Positions 20,617 through 29,528 are shown, counted from the stretch's first letter. The stretch is 64,000 nucleotides of DNA from an uncultured Porticoccus sp. (GCF_913061305.1 NZ_CAJXST010000004.1:186001-250000), one strand, 5' to 3'. Notes: generated from the sequence alone by a model not told the origin. Numbers and translations: made by a program.

Positions 20617-21135
20617 ATGACACTGATTCTCGGTATAGATCCCGGTTCGAGAAAGACCGGCTTTGGCCTTGTCAACGCCGTTGGTTCCAATGCTGAGTAT
20701 GTTGCCAGTGGCATTATTCGCCTGCCGGATGGGGCGCTTCCGGATCGTCTCAAGGTGATCTTTGAGAGCCTTTCCAGCATTATCGAAGAGCATCATCCTG
20801 AGACAATGGCCATTGAGGATGTTTTCTTTGCTCGAGACCCCAGGGCTGCGTTGAAGCTCGGGCAGGCCCGTGGCGCGGCGATTGTGGCGGGTGTTGCTGC
20901 GGGGTTGTCGGTGGCCGAATATGCCGCGCGGTCGGTCAAACAGTCGGTGGTCGGCAGTGGTGCGGCTGGCAAGGAGCAGGTGCAGCACATGGTCACACGG
21001 TTGTTGAAGTTGCCTTCGGCACCCTCTGAGGATGCCGCAGACGCACTTGCCGTGGCACTCTGCCACGCGCAAACGATGCGCACCACGGCCGGGTTGCCCC
21101 CCGATGTTCGTTATGCCAGAGGGCGGTATAAATAA
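20617..21135 (+). CDS. ruvC: Holliday junction resolvase RuvC
   Basis: 172-residue endonuclease that cuts four-way DNA junctions in homologous recombination. The RNase H-like acidic tetrad is intact: D8 in GIDPG, E67 in AIEDVF, and D139 and D142 in SEDAADALA. Length is normal. It is the first gene of ruvC-ruvA-ruvB behind the terminator at 20497-20527, so its promoter should be in the short gap 20528-20616, where I see only weak elements. No clear Shine-Dalgarno. Confidence 0.97.
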   Translation: MTLILGIDPGSRKTGFGLVNAVGSNAEYVASGIIRLPDGALPDRLKVIFESLSSIIEEHHPETMAIEDVFFARDPRAALKLGQARGAAIVAGVAAGLSVAEYAARSVKQSVVGSGAAGKEQVQHMVTRLLKLPSAPSEDAADALAVALCHAQTMRTTAGLPPDVRYARGRYK

Positions 21136-21168
21136 TATGGCGAGTCCTATAACGAGAGGGGTTGCGAG

Positions 21169-21771
21169 GTGATCGGAAGAATTCATGGCACATTGCTGGA
21201 GCGCAAGGCGCCGGAACTGCTGATTGATGTGCAGGGTGTCGGCTACGAAGTGTTGGTGTCGCTCAATACGTTTTTTGATTTGCCGGCACCGGGCCAGACC
21301 GTGACTCTCCATACGCACTTTGTGGTGCGGGAGGATGTGCAGCAACTTTACGGCTTTGCCGATACTGTCGAGCGCGAGTTATTTCGCAGCCTGATCAGGG
21401 TCAGTGGCGTGGGGCCGAAAATGGCGCTGGCGATTTTATCCGGGATGACGGCGGCTGATTTTGCCCATTCAGTACAGCACAACGATACCGCGACCCTGGT
21501 GCGATTACCCGGCGTCGGCAAAAAAACAGCCGAGCGCCTGATCGTGGAAATGCGGGATCGTCTCAATCATTTTTCCACCGATTCGGCGGACTCCCCACTC
21601 ACTGGCCCGGCAGGACGACAAACCGATACGGTCAGGGAGGCCGAGAGTGCACTGATTGCACTGGGTTACAAGCCCCAGGAGGCGGCCCGGATGATAACGG
21701 CCGTAGCCAGCGAAGGGCAATCCAGTCAGGAATTGATTCGCCTTGCCCTGAAAAGCATGGTTAAAAGCTAG
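21169..21771 (+). CDS. ruvA: Holliday junction branch migration protein RuvA
   Basis: 200 residues. Domain I (OB-fold, about 1-63) begins [28 protein letters not shown]; domain II (about 65-140) carries two helix-hairpin-helix motifs, [13 protein letters not shown] and [16 protein letters not shown]; domain III (about 150-200) ends the protein. It tetramerises on the junction and loads RuvB. The start is GTG, preceded by GAGAGGGG. Lies 33 bases after ruvC and 23 before ruvB. Confidence 0.97.
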   Translation: MIGRIHGTLLERKAPELLIDVQGVGYEVLVSLNTFFDLPAPGQTVTLHTHFVVREDVQQLYGFADTVERELFRSLIRVSGVGPKMALAILSGMTAADFAHSVQHNDTATLVRLPGVGKKTAERLIVEMRDRLNHFSTDSADSPLTGPAGRQTDTVREAESALIALGYKPQEAARMITAVASEGQSSQELIRLALKSMVKS

Positions 21772-21794
21772 CCCGTGCAAGATATACTGCGCCC

Positions 21795-22832
21795 ATGATT
21801 GAGAACGATCGTCTGATATCCCCGGAAGCTTCCGTGCAGGAAGAGCGCTTTGATCGTGCGATTCGCCCCCTGAGTCTGGCCGACTATGTCGGGCAGCAGG
21901 CGGTCCGTGAGCAGATGGAAATATTTATCGGTGCTGCACGCAGGCGCGGTGAGCCACTGGACCACACGCTGGTGTTTGGCCCCCCGGGTCTGGGCAAGAC
22001 CACGTTGGCTCATATCATTGCCAACGAAATGGGCGTGGACCTAAAAACCACTTCCGGCCCGGTGCTGGAGAAAGCCGGTGATCTGGCGGCCCTGATGACC
22101 AATCTGGAGCCGGGTGATGTGCTGTTCATTGATGAGATTCATCGTCTGAGTCCCGTGGTGGAAGAGGTTATCTATCCGGCCATGGAAGACTACCAGCTGG
22201 ATATCATGATCGGCGAAGGGCCTGCTGCGCGTTCCATCAAGCTGGACTTACCACCCTTTACCCTGGTTGGTGCAACCACCCGGGCGGGGTTGCTCACGTC
22301 GCCGTTGCGCGATCGATTTGGTATCGTGCAGCGTCTTGAGTTTTATTCTGTGGACGAGTTGAGCACGATTGTCGCGCGCTCTGCGGATATTCTCGGGGTG
22401 GCCATGGGGCAGCAGGGGGCTCTGGAAATTGCCCGCCGTGCGAGGGGTACCCCCAGGATTGCCAATCGCCTGTTGCGCAGGGTCAGGGACTACGCCGAGA
22501 TCAAGGCAGATGGCAAGATCAGTGCGGAGGTGGCCGATCAGGCACTGAATATGCTCAATGTGGATGCCAATGGTTTTGATCATATGGATCGACGGCTGAT
22601 GCTGACCATCATGCAGAAGTTTGATGGCGGGCCGGTGGGGGTGGACAGCCTCGCGGCCGCGATCAGCGAAGAGCGGGGAACAATCGAGGACGTGCTGGAA
22701 CCGTTTCTGATCCAGCAGGGATATTTGATGAGAACCACTCGGGGCAGAATGGTGACACGCCTTGCCTACCAGCACTTCGGTCTGAAAAGTCCACAAAAAA
22801 TTGACCAACAACTGGATTTCATGGAGAAATGA
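21795..22832 (+). CDS. ruvB: Holliday junction branch migration ATPase RuvB
   Basis: 345-residue AAA+ motor. Walker [12 protein letters not shown] (about 60-70), Walker [10 protein letters not shown], sensor 1 VGATTRAG, an arginine-finger LRDRFG, and the C-terminal winged-helix with [16 protein letters not shown]. Normal length. Its stop overlaps the ybgC start by four bases, linking recombination and Tol-Pal genes in one transcript as in Pseudomonas. Confidence 0.98.
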   Translation: MIENDRLISPEASVQEERFDRAIRPLSLADYVGQQAVREQMEIFIGAARRRGEPLDHTLVFGPPGLGKTTLAHIIANEMGVDLKTTSGPVLEKAGDLAALMTNLEPGDVLFIDEIHRLSPVVEEVIYPAMEDYQLDIMIGEGPAARSIKLDLPPFTLVGATTRAGLLTSPLRDRFGIVQRLEFYSVDELSTIVARSADILGVAMGQQGALEIARRARGTPRIANRLLRRVRDYAEIKADGKISAEVADQALNMLNVDANGFDHMDRRLMLTIMQKFDGGPVGVDSLAAAISEERGTIEDVLEPFLIQQGYLMRTTRGRMVTRLAYQHFGLKSPQKIDQQLDFMEK

Positions 22833-23230
22833 CGAGCGAATATTGTCTACCGATCCGTGTGTATGTGGAAGACACTGACGCGGGCGGGATTGTCTACTAC
22901 GCCAATTATCTGAAGTACCTTGAGCGCGCCCGCACTGAACTGATGCGGTCGTTGGGTTATGACAAGCCAGCCCTGTTTGAGGGCATGCAGTTTGTGGTCT
23001 GTTCGGTGGAATTGAAGTACCGGCAACCGGCAGTATTGGATGACCAGATTGTTGCCACGGCCAAACTGGTCGCCGTGAGCAGAACTTCATTCACCATCGC
23101 CCAAAAAGTGCTGAGGGGTGAGCAGGTTCTGGTCGAAGGGGTCGTAAAAGCGGCCTGTATCAATCATCAAACGAAGCGACCCACGGCCATCCCGGCCGAG
23201 ATGTTGCAAACATTGCAAGCCGCTATTTAA
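22829..23230 (+). CDS. ybgC: Tol-Pal-associated acyl-CoA thioesterase YbgC
   Basis: 133 residues, hot-dog fold thioesterase. The active-site segment [27 protein letters not shown] is diagnostic, with the catalytic Asp at about residue 17. It hydrolyses acyl-CoA or acyl-ACP in the cytosol and is linked by context to phospholipid metabolism and the Tol-Pal system. It starts inside the ruvB stop codon (ATGA) and precedes tolQ by 21 bases. Confidence 0.94.
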   Translation: MTSEYCLPIRVYVEDTDAGGIVYYANYLKYLERARTELMRSLGYDKPALFEGMQFVVCSVELKYRQPAVLDDQIVATAKLVAVSRTSFTIAQKVLRGEQVLVEGVVKAACINHQTKRPTAIPAEMLQTLQAAI

Positions 23231-23251
23231 CAAGAAAACAGGAGTTACCTG

Positions 23252-23923
23252 GTGACCGAACAATTATCACTCTGGAGTCTGATTGCCGATGCTTCCCTGC
23301 TGGTGCAATTTGTCATGACGCTGTTATTTTTTGCTTCGATCATCTCCTGGGTAATGATCATCCAACGCGGGCTATACCTGAGAAATGCGGGGATGAATTT
23401 GCGCAAATTTGAGGATAATTTCTGGTCCGGGGTAGATCTTAATCAGCTCTATACGGAGATTGGTGGCAGAGGTGCCGCCGAAGGTCTGGCGAGTGTATTC
23501 CGCGCGGGCTTCCGCGAATTCAACCGCCTGGCCCAGCAGGCAAATGTTGATGCGGACACGGTCATCGAAGGCACCGAGCGGTCCATGCGAATTGCCCTGT
23601 CCCGGGAGGAGGAGCGACTCAATCGGAATTTACCCTTTCTGGCCAGTGTTGCGTCGGTGAGTCCCTACATTGGTTTGTTTGGCACCGTCTGGGGGATCAT
23701 GAACTCCTTTCGCGGACTGGCAACAGTACAGCAAGCCACCCTGGCTACGGTTGCGCCGGGTATCTCTGAAGCCTTGATCGCCACAGCCATGGGCTTGTTT
23801 GCCGCGATTCCGGCGGTGCTGGCCTACAATCGCTATTCAGCGTCGGCGGATAGTATCTACAGCGGCTATCAAACCTTTGCCGAGGAATTTTCCAGTATTC
23901 TGCACCGCCGGGTACACGGTTAA
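23252..23923 (+). CDS. tolQ: Tol-Pal system proton channel subunit TolQ
   Basis: 223-residue inner-membrane protein of the ExbB/MotA family. Three membrane helices: about 18-38, then 130-155 and 165-190, the latter pair carrying SPYIGLFGTVWGIMNSF and GISEALIATAMGLFAAIPAVLAYN, the proton-pathway motifs. With TolR it energises TolA for outer-membrane constriction at division. The start is GTG with AGGAG upstream. The stop shares a base with the tolR start (TAATG). Confidence 0.97.
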   Translation: MTEQLSLWSLIADASLLVQFVMTLLFFASIISWVMIIQRGLYLRNAGMNLRKFEDNFWSGVDLNQLYTEIGGRGAAEGLASVFRAGFREFNRLAQQANVDADTVIEGTERSMRIALSREEERLNRNLPFLASVASVSPYIGLFGTVWGIMNSFRGLATVQQATLATVAPGISEALIATAMGLFAAIPAVLAYNRYSASADSIYSGYQTFAEEFSSILHRRVHG

Positions 23924-24360
23924 TGGCTATCCGAACTCCCAAGCATAAAAGGCGGCTGGTGGCTGAAATCAATGTGGTGCCGTACATTGATGTGATGCTG
24001 GTGTTGCTGATTGTCTTTATGGTGACAGCTCCCATGTTGATGCAGGGGGTCAAGGTGGAGCTGCCACAGGCACCGTCCGCACCGCTTGACGACAAGGACC
24101 TGGAACCCCTCATTGTTTCTGTGAAGGCCGATGGAACTTACTATCTGGATCTCGGCAATGGCAAGAATATTGAAGAGCCGCTCACCTCTATTATAGAAAA
24201 AGTGCAGAAGGTGATGGGCGTGCAGCCGAAGACGCCCGTACTGGTCTGGGGCGATGCAAAAGTGGATTATGGTACTGTGGTCAGGTTGATGAGCGAGCTG
24301 CAGAATGCCGGTGCGCCCTCTGTCGGGCTGGTCACCGAGCCGCCGCCAGGGAAAAACTAG
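23923..24360 (+). CDS. tolR: Tol-Pal system protein TolR
   Basis: 145 residues, ExbD family. A single membrane helix (about 20-40) contains the essential Asp in VPYIDVMLVLLIVFM, the proton-carrying residue. A periplasmic domain follows and ends with a short Pro-rich tail. It pairs with TolQ. It is directly coupled to tolQ (TAATG) and is five bases upstream of tolA. Confidence 0.97.
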   Translation: MAIRTPKHKRRLVAEINVVPYIDVMLVLLIVFMVTAPMLMQGVKVELPQAPSAPLDDKDLEPLIVSVKADGTYYLDLGNGKNIEEPLTSIIEKVQKVMGVQPKTPVLVWGDAKVDYGTVVRLMSELQNAGAPSVGLVTEPPPGKN

Positions 24361-24365
24361 CTACC

Positions 24366-25079
24366 GTGTTCTCCGGCAAAGTCTCCTCATTTACCGTTGC
24401 CGTTGTGGTGAGCCTGCTGTTGCATGCTTGCATGTTGGTGCTATTGGTGGTGCATTGGGAACCGGAGAGGAAACAACGAAAAATTACCCAGCCGAAATAT
24501 GTTCAGGCAACGTTGCTCAAACTGGAAGAAAAGGCCAAACCCAAGCCAAAGCCCTCGGTGCCTAAAGCGGCACCCAAGCCAGCGCCCAAACCGACTCCGA
24601 AACCGGCCCCCAAGCCCAAGCCAAAGCCAGCTCCGAAGCCGGCGCCAAAACCGGAACCCAAACCCGCGCCAAAACCGAAACCGGAGCCCAAGCCGCAAAT
24701 AGACCATCAGCAGCTTGAACAGGCGCTGGCCAGTGCTCTGGCCGAGGAAGAGGCGTTTTTGGCAGCCGCAAACGATGAGGAGTTGGCCAGCAGTTACGCG
24801 GATTACATTTTTGAGCGAGTGGCCGCCAACTGGAGTCGTCCTCCCAGTGCCCGTCGCGATATGGAGGTTGAGTTGCTGGTGCAACTGGTACCAACCGGTC
24901 AAGTGGTCAGCGTTGTTGTTGTCAGATCCAGTGGTAATACGGCATTTGATCGTTCTGCCGAGCAGGCCATCCTTAAAGTGGGCAGGTTCGAAAAGCTACA
25001 GGAACTGCCACCGAAGGTGTTCGAGACTTATTTTCGTAAATTGCCGTTAATTTTCAGGCCAGATGATTTGAGGTTATAA
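24366..25079 (+). CDS. tolA: Tol-Pal system protein TolA (Pro/Lys-rich linker form)
   Basis: 237 residues. One membrane helix with an SHLS-like position (VAVVVSLLLHACMLVLL, about 11-27), a periplasmic spacer, and a C-terminal TolA/TonB-like domain (about 130-237, YADYIFERVAANWSRP...VVVRSSGNTAFDRSAEQAI). It links TolQR to TolB/Pal across the periplasm. The linker (about 57-110) is made of K-P-x-P repeats, not the long Ala/Lys-rich helix of E. coli TolA, and the protein is much shorter. The start is GTG. Context leaves little doubt about identity. Confidence 0.93.
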   Translation: MFSGKVSSFTVAVVVSLLLHACMLVLLVVHWEPERKQRKITQPKYVQATLLKLEEKAKPKPKPSVPKAAPKPAPKPTPKPAPKPKPKPAPKPAPKPEPKPAPKPKPEPKPQIDHQQLEQALASALAEEEAFLAAANDEELASSYADYIFERVAANWSRPPSARRDMEVELLVQLVPTGQVVSVVVVRSSGNTAFDRSAEQAILKVGRFEKLQELPPKVFETYFRKLPLIFRPDDLRL

Positions 25080-25082
25080 ACA

Positions 25083-26369
25083 GTGAGGAAAATCGGGTTT
25101 CTATTAAGTGTGTGTGTGCTGGTGACGTGCTGGCTGCCATCAGCATCTGCTGAATTCGCCATCGAAATTACTCAGGGCGTCGACAATCCGACCCGTATCG
25201 CCATTTCACCGATGACACTCGGCGGTCGGGCGTTGCCCGAAGATATCAGTAAAATTGTTTCGGCGGATCTGGATCGCAGTGGCCTGTTCAGTTCGATATC
25301 CCGGCAAAACATGTTGTCATTTCCCGCTCGTGAGAATGATGTCTACTTGCGTGACTGGCGGGTTCTCGGTGCAGAATACCTGGTGGTTGGCGACGTGACT
25401 GATCAGGGGGGTAGTTACAAGGTGACGTTCAGCCTTATGGAAATGGCTGGAGGCCGCAAGTTGTTTACCAAGGCGGTGGATGGAAAGGCTGCACAGTTGC
25501 GAGATATCGCCCACCACATCAGCGATCAGGTGTATGAAACTATCACCGGTATCCCCGGTGCCTTCTCTACCCGCATTGCCTATGTGAGCGCTATTCCCAA
25601 GAACGGAAAAATGTCATTTCGCCTGATGGTGTCTGATGCGGATGGTGCCAGAGAACGTTTGCTGTTGGCATCAGACGAGCCAATCATGTCACCGGCCTGG
25701 TCCCCAGATGCCAAGGAGTTGGTGTATGTCTCTTTTGAAACAGGCAGGCCGGCCATTTTTCGTCAAAATCTTGCCACGGCAGCCCGCGAACAGTTGACCA
25801 ATTTCCGGGGGCTCAACGGTGCACCCTCCTGGTCACCCGATGGTCGAAAGTTGGCTCTGGTATTGTCAAAAGATGGCAATCCCGAACTTTATACATTTGA
25901 CTTGATCACACGAAAATTTACGCGCCTGACCACCCATTTTGCGATTGATACCGAACCAAACTGGATGCCGGACGGAAAATCGCTCGTTTTCACCTCAGAT
26001 AGGGGCGGAGCGCCACAAATTTATAAGTTAACCATTGCCAGCGGGCAGGTAGAACGCTTAACCTTTACAGGGTCGTACAATGCCAGACCAAGACTTGCTC
26101 CTGATGGGCGCACTTTAGTTATGGTGCACCGCGATAAAGGCGATTTTCATATCGCCTCTCAGGACCTGGTTACGGGCGACCTGAGAGTTTTAACACAAAC
26201 GTATCTGGATGAATCCCCTACAGTTGCCCCGAATGGTGCTATGTTAATTTACGCAACCAAGCAGGGCAGCAAGGGAGTACTGGCAGCTGTTTCGCTGGAT
26301 GCGGGTGTGAAATTTTTACTGCCAGCAACTGTCGGCGATGTCCGAGAGCCTGCCTGGTCACCAAAATAA
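25083..26369 (+). CDS. tolB: Tol-Pal system beta-propeller protein TolB
   Basis: 428 residues. Signal peptide 1-23 (…LPSASA/E), an N-terminal D1 domain (about 24-160, [16 protein letters not shown]), then a six-bladed beta-propeller with repeated [19 protein letters not shown] and [19 protein letters not shown] motifs. Periplasmic; shuttles between Pal and TolA. It starts GTG three bases after the tolA stop and ends 30 bases before pal. Confidence 0.97.
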   Translation: MRKIGFLLSVCVLVTCWLPSASAEFAIEITQGVDNPTRIAISPMTLGGRALPEDISKIVSADLDRSGLFSSISRQNMLSFPARENDVYLRDWRVLGAEYLVVGDVTDQGGSYKVTFSLMEMAGGRKLFTKAVDGKAAQLRDIAHHISDQVYETITGIPGAFSTRIAYVSAIPKNGKMSFRLMVSDADGARERLLLASDEPIMSPAWSPDAKELVYVSFETGRPAIFRQNLATAAREQLTNFRGLNGAPSWSPDGRKLALVLSKDGNPELYTFDLITRKFTRLTTHFAIDTEPNWMPDGKSLVFTSDRGGAPQIYKLTIASGQVERLTFTGSYNARPRLAPDGRTLVMVHRDKGDFHIASQDLVTGDLRVLTQTYLDESPTVAPNGAMLIYATKQGSKGVLAAVSLDAGVKFLLPATVGDVREPAWSPK

Positions 26370-26399
26370 ACAAGCTACATTTAGTTACAGGAGAAAAAA

Positions 26400-26906
26400 A
26401 TGAAAAATCAACTGCTCAAATACGGCGCTTTGGTTACCGTTGTGATGGCGCTGTTATCGGGCTGTTCATCGACCGGTACTGAAACAGATACAGCGGGTGC
26501 CGGCACGTCAGTGCCAAGCAGCCAGGTGTCTACAGGTTCAGTATCGACTGAAGGCGTTACTGCTACGACACTGGGTACAGATACCGCTGTGCCACGGGTA
26601 TTCTACTTCGAGTTTGATCGCGCGGTTCTCAATGCTGAATCTACCGCTGCGTTGCGTCTCCATGCCGAATGGTTGCATGCCAATCCGGTCAATGTTCGTC
26701 TGGAAGGTCATGCCGATGAGCGTGGAACACGCGAATACAACATGGCGCTCGGTGAGCGTCGCGCCAATGCCGTTCGCGATTTCCTGATTTCCGAGGGTGT
26801 GAATGGCAATTTGCTGGAAGTGATCAGCTATGGTGAGGAAAGCCCTGCTTCCCTGGATAGCAATGAAACTGCCTGGGCGTTGAATCGTCGCGTAGAAATG
26901 AAGTAA
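26400..26906 (+). CDS. pal: Peptidoglycan-associated lipoprotein Pal
   Basis: 168 residues. Lipoprotein signal with lipobox L-S-G-C at 19-22, a Thr/Ser-rich linker (about 23-60), and an OmpA-like peptidoglycan-binding domain (about 62-168) with VFYFEFDRAVL, LEGHADERGTREYNMALGERRA (diaminopimelate-binding Asp and Arg) and ALNRRVEMK. It anchors the outer membrane to the cell wall. A very strong ribosome binding site (AGGAGAAAAAA) fits its high abundance. Followed by a large stem-loop at 26936-26969. Confidence 0.97.
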   Translation: MKNQLLKYGALVTVVMALLSGCSSTGTETDTAGAGTSVPSSQVSTGSVSTEGVTATTLGTDTAVPRVFYFEFDRAVLNAESTAALRLHAEWLHANPVNVRLEGHADERGTREYNMALGERRANAVRDFLISEGVNGNLLEVISYGEESPASLDSNETAWALNRRVEMK

Positions 26907-26935
26907 TCGCGCCGCAGGCGCCTTTGCTGTTTTTA

Positions 26936-26969
26936 GCAAACGTCCGGTGTTCAAACACCGGACGTTTGC
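26936..26969 (+). terminator. Large stem-loop between pal and cpoB
   Basis: A perfect 15-bp stem (GCAAACGTCCGGTGT and its complement) with a 4-nt loop lies 30 bases past the pal stop. The following sequence CTTTCTCG is only moderately T-rich, so it may act as a leaky terminator or an mRNA 3'-end stabiliser that lowers cpoB relative to pal. Confidence 0.65.
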
Positions 26970-27015
26970 CTTTCTCGTGTAGCGTTTTCCCGTGCCATTG
27001 GTAGAGGATATCTCC

Positions 27016-27795
27016 ATGCGTGTGACTGCAGTTGGTATTATTCTTTTCTCTCTCCTGCCCATTGTTGGTTTTGCCGCTGCGCCCGTCTCTGAACTTGGCA
27101 GACAGTCGCAAGATACCTCTCCCAGGGTCGTCCCTGTCCCACCTGCCGAACCCGCTCAGACATCCGCCTTTAATGGGGGCGCTCAATACCAGATGCAAAT
27201 GTTGCAGGAGGAAGTCCGAACCCTGCGGGGTATGGTGGAAGAGTTGAGCCACGAAATCCGTCAGTTAAAATCCCGTCAGCTGGATGACTACATGGACCTC
27301 GATCGGCGGCTCAGTGCTATTGCAGCCGGTGACTCGTCGGTGACCCCCACCCCAAACCGGGCTGATGGCCCTTCAGCTGAGAGCCCCTCTGCTAACAGTC
27401 CCGCTGCCGAAAGTGTCAATTCCGGCACGGATGAAGCAAAGCACTACAACAATGCCTACAACCAGTTAAAAGCGGGTAAGACCGAAGACGCCATTGCTCT
27501 TTTCAAAAAACATCTCTCCGATTATCCGGATGGCAAGCTGGTGGCCAATGCGCATTACTGGTTAGGTGAAATTTATCTGCTACAAAATGATCTGGATGCT
27601 GCCCGTCAGGCTTTCTCTGCTGTGGTAGAACAGTATCCGGCGAACCGTAAGGCCTCCGACGCCGCCTTCAAGCTCGGCCAGGTGTATTTCCTGATGGGTG
27701 ATAAAGCGAAGGCTAAATCCCTGTTGGAGACCTCCGCTGCAGGCAATGATAACGCGGCGACCCTGGCAAAACGCTATCTGGATCAACACTTTTAA
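27016..27795 (+). CDS. cpoB: Cell division coordinator CpoB (YbgF)
   Basis: 259 residues. Signal peptide about 1-20 (...IVGFAAA), a coiled coil (about 60-100, QYQMQMLQEEVRTLRGMVEELSHEIRQL) that mediates trimerisation, a Ser/Pro/Ala linker, then TPR repeats (about 140-259, AYNQLKAGKTEDAI, ANAHYWLGEIYLLQND). It coordinates peptidoglycan synthesis with Tol-Pal constriction in the periplasm. The start at 27016 was chosen because GAGGAT precedes it and the signal peptide follows directly. Confidence 0.94.
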   Translation: MRVTAVGIILFSLLPIVGFAAAPVSELGRQSQDTSPRVVPVPPAEPAQTSAFNGGAQYQMQMLQEEVRTLRGMVEELSHEIRQLKSRQLDDYMDLDRRLSAIAAGDSSVTPTPNRADGPSAESPSANSPAAESVNSGTDEAKHYNNAYNQLKAGKTEDAIALFKKHLSDYPDGKLVANAHYWLGEIYLLQNDLDAARQAFSAVVEQYPANRKASDAAFKLGQVYFLMGDKAKAKSLLETSAAGNDNAATLAKRYLDQHF

Positions 27796-27862
27796 TCGGT
27801 CAGACCTTCTGATTTTGCAAATGTCGGTTAAACTGCGGCATTGATGACATGCAGTACCTCCC

Positions 27863-28513
27863 ATGAACCCAACGTCTGTCCGCATTACTGAAATTTTTTA
27901 TTCTCTCCAGGGTGAGTCGTCCACGGTTGGCCTGCCGACGGTTTTCGTGCGACTGACCGGTTGTCCGTTGCGTTGTCATTATTGCGACACGGAATATGCT
28001 TTCTACGGTGGCGAGCGGCGCTCAATCGAGCAGGTTTTGGATGAAGTGAGTACTTTTAAGGCTTCGCGGGTGTGTGTCACCGGTGGCGAACCGCTGGCCC
28101 AGAAGTCCTGCCTGCCGCTGTTGACCGCGCTTTGTGATAAGGGGTACCAAGTGAGCCTGGAAACAGCGGGTGCGTTATCCCTGGCCGAGGTGGACCCCAG
28201 AGTGATCAAGGTGATGGATCTGAAAACCCCCGCCTCTGGTGAGGTCAATCGCAACCTGTATGAAAATATTGCTTACCTGAAACCCTCCGATCAGATTAAG
28301 TTTGTGATCTGTGACAGGCAGGACTACGAATGGGCCCGGATGAAGCTTGATGAATTCGATCTGCCGGGCTGTGTCACTGACATCCTCTTTTCTCCGAGTT
28401 TCGGCCAGCAAGATGCCACCGAGCTGGCAGAGTGGGTGCTGAATGACAGGTTGCCGGTCAGGTTTCAGCTTCAATTGCATAAACTGTTGTGGAAAGATGC
28501 CCCGGGACACTGA
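27863..28513 (+). CDS. queE: 7-carboxy-7-deazaguanine synthase QueE
   Basis: 216-residue radical SAM enzyme converting 6-carboxytetrahydropterin to 7-carboxy-7-deazaguanine in queuosine synthesis. The cluster-binding C-x3-C-x2-C is GCPLRCHYCDTEYAF (about 33-47), preceded by the substrate motif FYSLQGES. VCVTGGEPLAQ is the SAM-contacting GGE motif. It ends directly at the queC start codon with no gap. Confidence 0.95.
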   Translation: MNPTSVRITEIFYSLQGESSTVGLPTVFVRLTGCPLRCHYCDTEYAFYGGERRSIEQVLDEVSTFKASRVCVTGGEPLAQKSCLPLLTALCDKGYQVSLETAGALSLAEVDPRVIKVMDLKTPASGEVNRNLYENIAYLKPSDQIKFVICDRQDYEWARMKLDEFDLPGCVTDILFSPSFGQQDATELAEWVLNDRLPVRFQLQLHKLLWKDAPGH

Positions 28514-29206
28514 ATGACTGAGAACGAAAATAACAGGGCCGTGGTGCTGGTATCCGGCGGCCTGGACTCTACGACGGTGCTGGCGCTGGCAAAAAGTCAG
28601 GGATTCAGCTGCTATACCCTGAGCTTTGATTACGGGCAGCGGGCCCAGGCAGAACTGGTTGCCGCCCGGCGCTGTTCTGAACAGCTGGGTGCCGAGGAGC
28701 ACAAGGTTATTAAGTTGGACCTGAGGGCTATTGGCGGCTCTGCCCTGACCGATGACCGTATTGATGTGCCAGAGGAGCAGACCAGCGGCATTCCCGTGAC
28801 TTACGTGCCGGCCCGCAATACGGTATTTCTCTCCATTGCGCTGGGTTGGGCAGAGGTGCTGGGTGCCCAGGATATTTTCATCGGGGTCAACGCGGTGGAT
28901 TATTCCGGTTATCCGGACTGTCGTCCCGACTACATCGAAGCCTTTGAAAAAATGGCCAACCTCGCCACTAAATCAGGGATTGAAGGGCATTACCTGCGAA
29001 TCAACAAACCGTTGATCAATCTCACCAAAGCAGAAATTATCCTTCAGGGCACGTTGGCGGGCGTTGATTATGCGGAAACAGTCTCCTGCTATCAGGCGAA
29101 CGAGCGAGGTTTTGCCTGTGGCCGATGCGATAGTTGCCGGTTAAGAATATCGGGATTTCAGGAAGCCGGGTTGCCAGATCCCACCCGTTATATCGGCACA
29201 GAATAA
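28514..29206 (+). CDS. queC: 7-cyano-7-deazaguanine synthase QueC
   Basis: 230 residues. ATP-dependent ligase that turns carboxy-deazaguanine into preQ0. PP-loop [13 protein letters not shown] (about 15-27), [18 protein letters not shown], and a C-terminal zinc site with four Cys (SCYQ…[12 protein letters not shown], about 195-215). The protein has the family length. It follows queE immediately; preQ0 must be reduced by QueF (not in this window) before Tgt and QueA, found at 8.5-10.7 kb, use it. Confidence 0.97.
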   Translation: MTENENNRAVVLVSGGLDSTTVLALAKSQGFSCYTLSFDYGQRAQAELVAARRCSEQLGAEEHKVIKLDLRAIGGSALTDDRIDVPEEQTSGIPVTYVPARNTVFLSIALGWAEVLGAQDIFIGVNAVDYSGYPDCRPDYIEAFEKMANLATKSGIEGHYLRINKPLINLTKAEIILQGTLAGVDYAETVSCYQANERGFACGRCDSCRLRISGFQEAGLPDPTRYIGTE

Positions 29207-29253
29207 ACACTTGATTTTTGACTCCCCATAAGTAAGATATGCGCCTCTTCTGA

Positions 29254-29329
29254 GGGTCGTTAGCTCAGTTGGTAGAGCAGTTGGCTTTTAACCAATTGGT
29301 CGCTGGTTCGAATCCAGCACGACCCACCA
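29254..29329 (+). tRNA. tRNA-Lys (anticodon UUU)
   Basis: 76-nt cloverleaf with acceptor GGGTCGT / ACGACCC, D-arm AGCTCAGTTGGTAGAGC, anticodon stem TTGG/CCAA around CTTTTAA (anticodon TTT), T-arm CTGGTTCGAATCCAG, and encoded CCA. Almost identical to E. coli tRNA-Lys. Its position beside queC is the same as in Pseudomonas, where it is an island integration site; a copy of its 3' end follows at 29499. Confidence 0.98.
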
Positions 29330-29331
29330 AA
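29311..29331 (+). repeat. attL-like repeat: 3' end of tRNA-Lys (copy 1)
   Basis: Twenty-one bases from the T-arm to two bases past the CCA end. They recur without mismatch at 29499-29519, in direct orientation. Confidence 0.85.
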
Positions 29332-29373
29332 CAAATAAAAAGGCCACCCCAATGGGGTGGCCTTTTTATTTGT
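29331..29373 (+). terminator. Terminator directly after tRNA-Lys
   Basis: A 20-bp perfect stem (ACAAATAAAAAGGCCACCCC and its complement) with loop AAT; the right arm carries five T. It begins two bases past the CCA end, the normal place for a tRNA terminator. Confidence 0.92.
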
Positions 29374-29519
29374 AGGCGATTTGTTGTGGCTTCGTTCGTT
29401 AAAGCGTGGTTCGACAAACTCCGTCAGGAGTTTGGACCGAGCGGCTGCAGGCCGCGAAGCCCTTAAGGGGTCAAAACAGTGACAAACTGTTTTGAGTCAA
29501 TCCAGCACGACCCACCAAA
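29332..29519 (+). mobile_element. 188-bp remnant or miniature element integrated at tRNA-Lys
   Basis: The segment ends with a 21-bp copy of the tRNA-Lys 3' end, as expected if an element integrated by tyrosine-recombinase-type recombination and restored the tRNA. It contains no gene. It holds stem-loops at 29415-29434 (8-bp stem), 29441-29455 (5 bp) and 29471-29495 (10 bp), plus the palindrome CCCTTAAGGG at 29460-29469. A second terminator follows the outer repeat. A partial tRNA gene duplication is the alternative explanation. Confidence 0.55.
29499..29519 (+). repeat. attR-like repeat: 3' end of tRNA-Lys (copy 2)
   Basis: Exact 21-base match to 29311-29331. The bases further upstream (TTTTGAGTC) do not match the tRNA body, so this is not a complete second tRNA gene. 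Confidence 0.85.
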
Positions 29520-29528
29520 TACAGAAAT

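Noticed and set aside
20167-21345. 392-codon minus-strand frame over the repeat protein and ruvC
   Set aside because: The Ser/Cys/Gly-rich segment is just the complement of the A-E-E-A-P repeats; no family resemblance.
29254-29519. Second complete tRNA-Lys gene
   Set aside because: The second copy matches only the last 21 bases; bases before 29499 do not fit a T-arm, anticodon or D-arm.
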